From the NCBI GenBank assembly GCA_017353825.1, contig JAFMSC010000255.1:1-6519 (forward strand): DNA of 6,519 nucleotides. The letters run 5' to 3'. The stretch is from Hyphomicrobiaceae bacterium (GTDB taxonomy: Bacteria > Pseudomonadota > Alphaproteobacteria > Rhizobiales > Hyphomicrobiaceae). The notes below the pieces were generated by a model. The model had not been told where the DNA came from, searched no databases, and was given only the letters and a program-made list of their open reading frames with translations. Shown here one piece after another: positions 6,107 to 6,519 of this stretch. The first letter of the stretch is position 1, and each line of letters opens with the position of its first letter. Position numbers and translations under genes: made by a program.

Positions 6107-6260
6107 CCCGTATCGGTTGTCGAGCAAGCGACGGAAGGCGGGTTGGTTCGCGGTCTTGCCAAGCGCAAACTGCTGGCCGTGGCGCTCGCCAACAAGATGG
6201 CGCAGCGCTCGGGCGATGGTCGCAAGGATGAGGAGGACGGTGCGCAGGCCGCGGTGCTCA
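6101..6260 (+). pseudogene. Decayed C-terminal fragment of an IS110-family transposase
   Basis: The plus-strand frame reads LAKRKLLAVALANKMAQR at 6155-6208. This strongly recalls the C-terminal signature of IS110-family transposases, VAVALANKMARIAWA, as I remember it, preceded by a WLRGLLARK-like stretch (here GGLVRGLAKRK). Right after it the expected continuation appears in another frame (ARAMVA, 6207-6224) and then returns to the first frame (DEEDG from 6227), so two small compensating frameshifts are likely. Nothing resembling the N-terminal DEDD catalytic domain or the central part is present, so at most the last 50 or so residues remain. It begins about 80 to 120 bases after the ATPase stop. 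The ATG at 6101 is not a credible start. IS110 elements lack usual terminal inverted repeats, so their ends cannot be marked by eye. Assignment rests on one motif. Confidence 0.45.
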
Positions 6261-6519
6261 AGGCGTCGGCTGACGGTGAGCAGGCCAAAGCCGGGGCACG
6301 GCACAGGGAGGGCAAGGAGCGAAGATGCGCAATCACGAGCGGTCGAGGTGACTGGACCCCAGCAATATCCGCACCGTCGTCGTGGTGCCGACCACGTCGG
6401 GATGGTGGGAGCTGTGGCCTGGCGAACTTCATCAGGGCCAGCGGCCAGAACGCGGCCGCATCAGGCAGGCCGCATCCATGACCCCTTCCGGGCCCTAGGT
6501 GCCACCCGTCAAAGTCCCC
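6261..6519. other. No intact gene recognised at the right edge
   Basis: These 259 bases hold open frames on both strands, but their translations are rich in Arg, Pro, Ser and Ala and lack family motifs, ribosome-binding sites or coupling to a neighbour. One short plus-strand stretch (6352-6426) reads LDPSNIRTVVVVPTTS and then PGEL, weakly like the middle of MazF/PemK toxins; it is too short and degraded to call. The region is probably debris beside the transposase remnant. Confidence 0.4.

Noticed and set aside
5903..6432. Minus-strand open frames across the end of the ATPase gene and the right flank.
   Set aside because: They run into the ATPase gene, are Arg/Ser/Pro-rich with no motif, and the plus strand of the same stretch gives the IS110-like match.
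1..6519. The window begins with GGGGAC and ends with GTCCCC, like the ends of a mobile element.
   Set aside because: The match stops after six bases, no target duplication can be seen, and the left edge lies inside a gene with a ribosome-binding site. The likely explanation is chance.
1..6519. tRNA genes, rRNA, CRISPR arrays and riboswitches.
   Set aside because: No spaced direct-repeat array, cloverleaf or known aptamer core was recognised on either strand.

Overview
The window is GC-rich DNA (about two-thirds G+C by eye). All four full-length genes end in TGA, and G/C-ending codons dominate. This fits an alphaproteobacterium of the Hyphomicrobiales/Bradyrhizobium type, though other high-GC proteobacteria are possible. 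The taxonomic call is inference; no rRNA or marker gene is present.

Layout. At the left edge (1-42, minus strand) lies the start of a gene cut by the window, with a good ribosome-binding site; its 14 visible residues resemble the start of a VOC/glyoxalase-fold protein. Upstream of it on the same strand, after a gap of about 210 bases, is a 555-residue two-domain protein (256-1923, minus). It has an N-terminal UGSC-type domain in which selenocysteine is replaced by cysteine (motif CSTC) and a C-terminal domain of unknown function. A 231-base divergent control region (1924-2154) separates it from a plus-strand operon encoding a complete ABC importer of the ferric/putrescine/thiamine type: a secreted substrate-binding protein (2155-3216), a fused double permease (3226-4965) and an ATPase with a C-terminal TOBE-like region (4962-6029, ATGA overlap with the permease). 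The last 490 bases hold no intact gene. They contain two small hairpins and what looks like a decayed C-terminal fragment of an IS110-family transposase.

How the parts may work together. The redox-type protein and the importer are divergently transcribed from one short intergenic region, which suggests shared control and one substrate. The binding protein lacks the adjacent-tyrosine iron ligands of FbpA-type proteins, so a small organic or organo-element compound is more likely than ferric iron. A model that can be tested is import of such a compound followed by its transformation by the CxxC protein, perhaps with the VOC-like protein downstream. The substrate cannot be read from the sequence.
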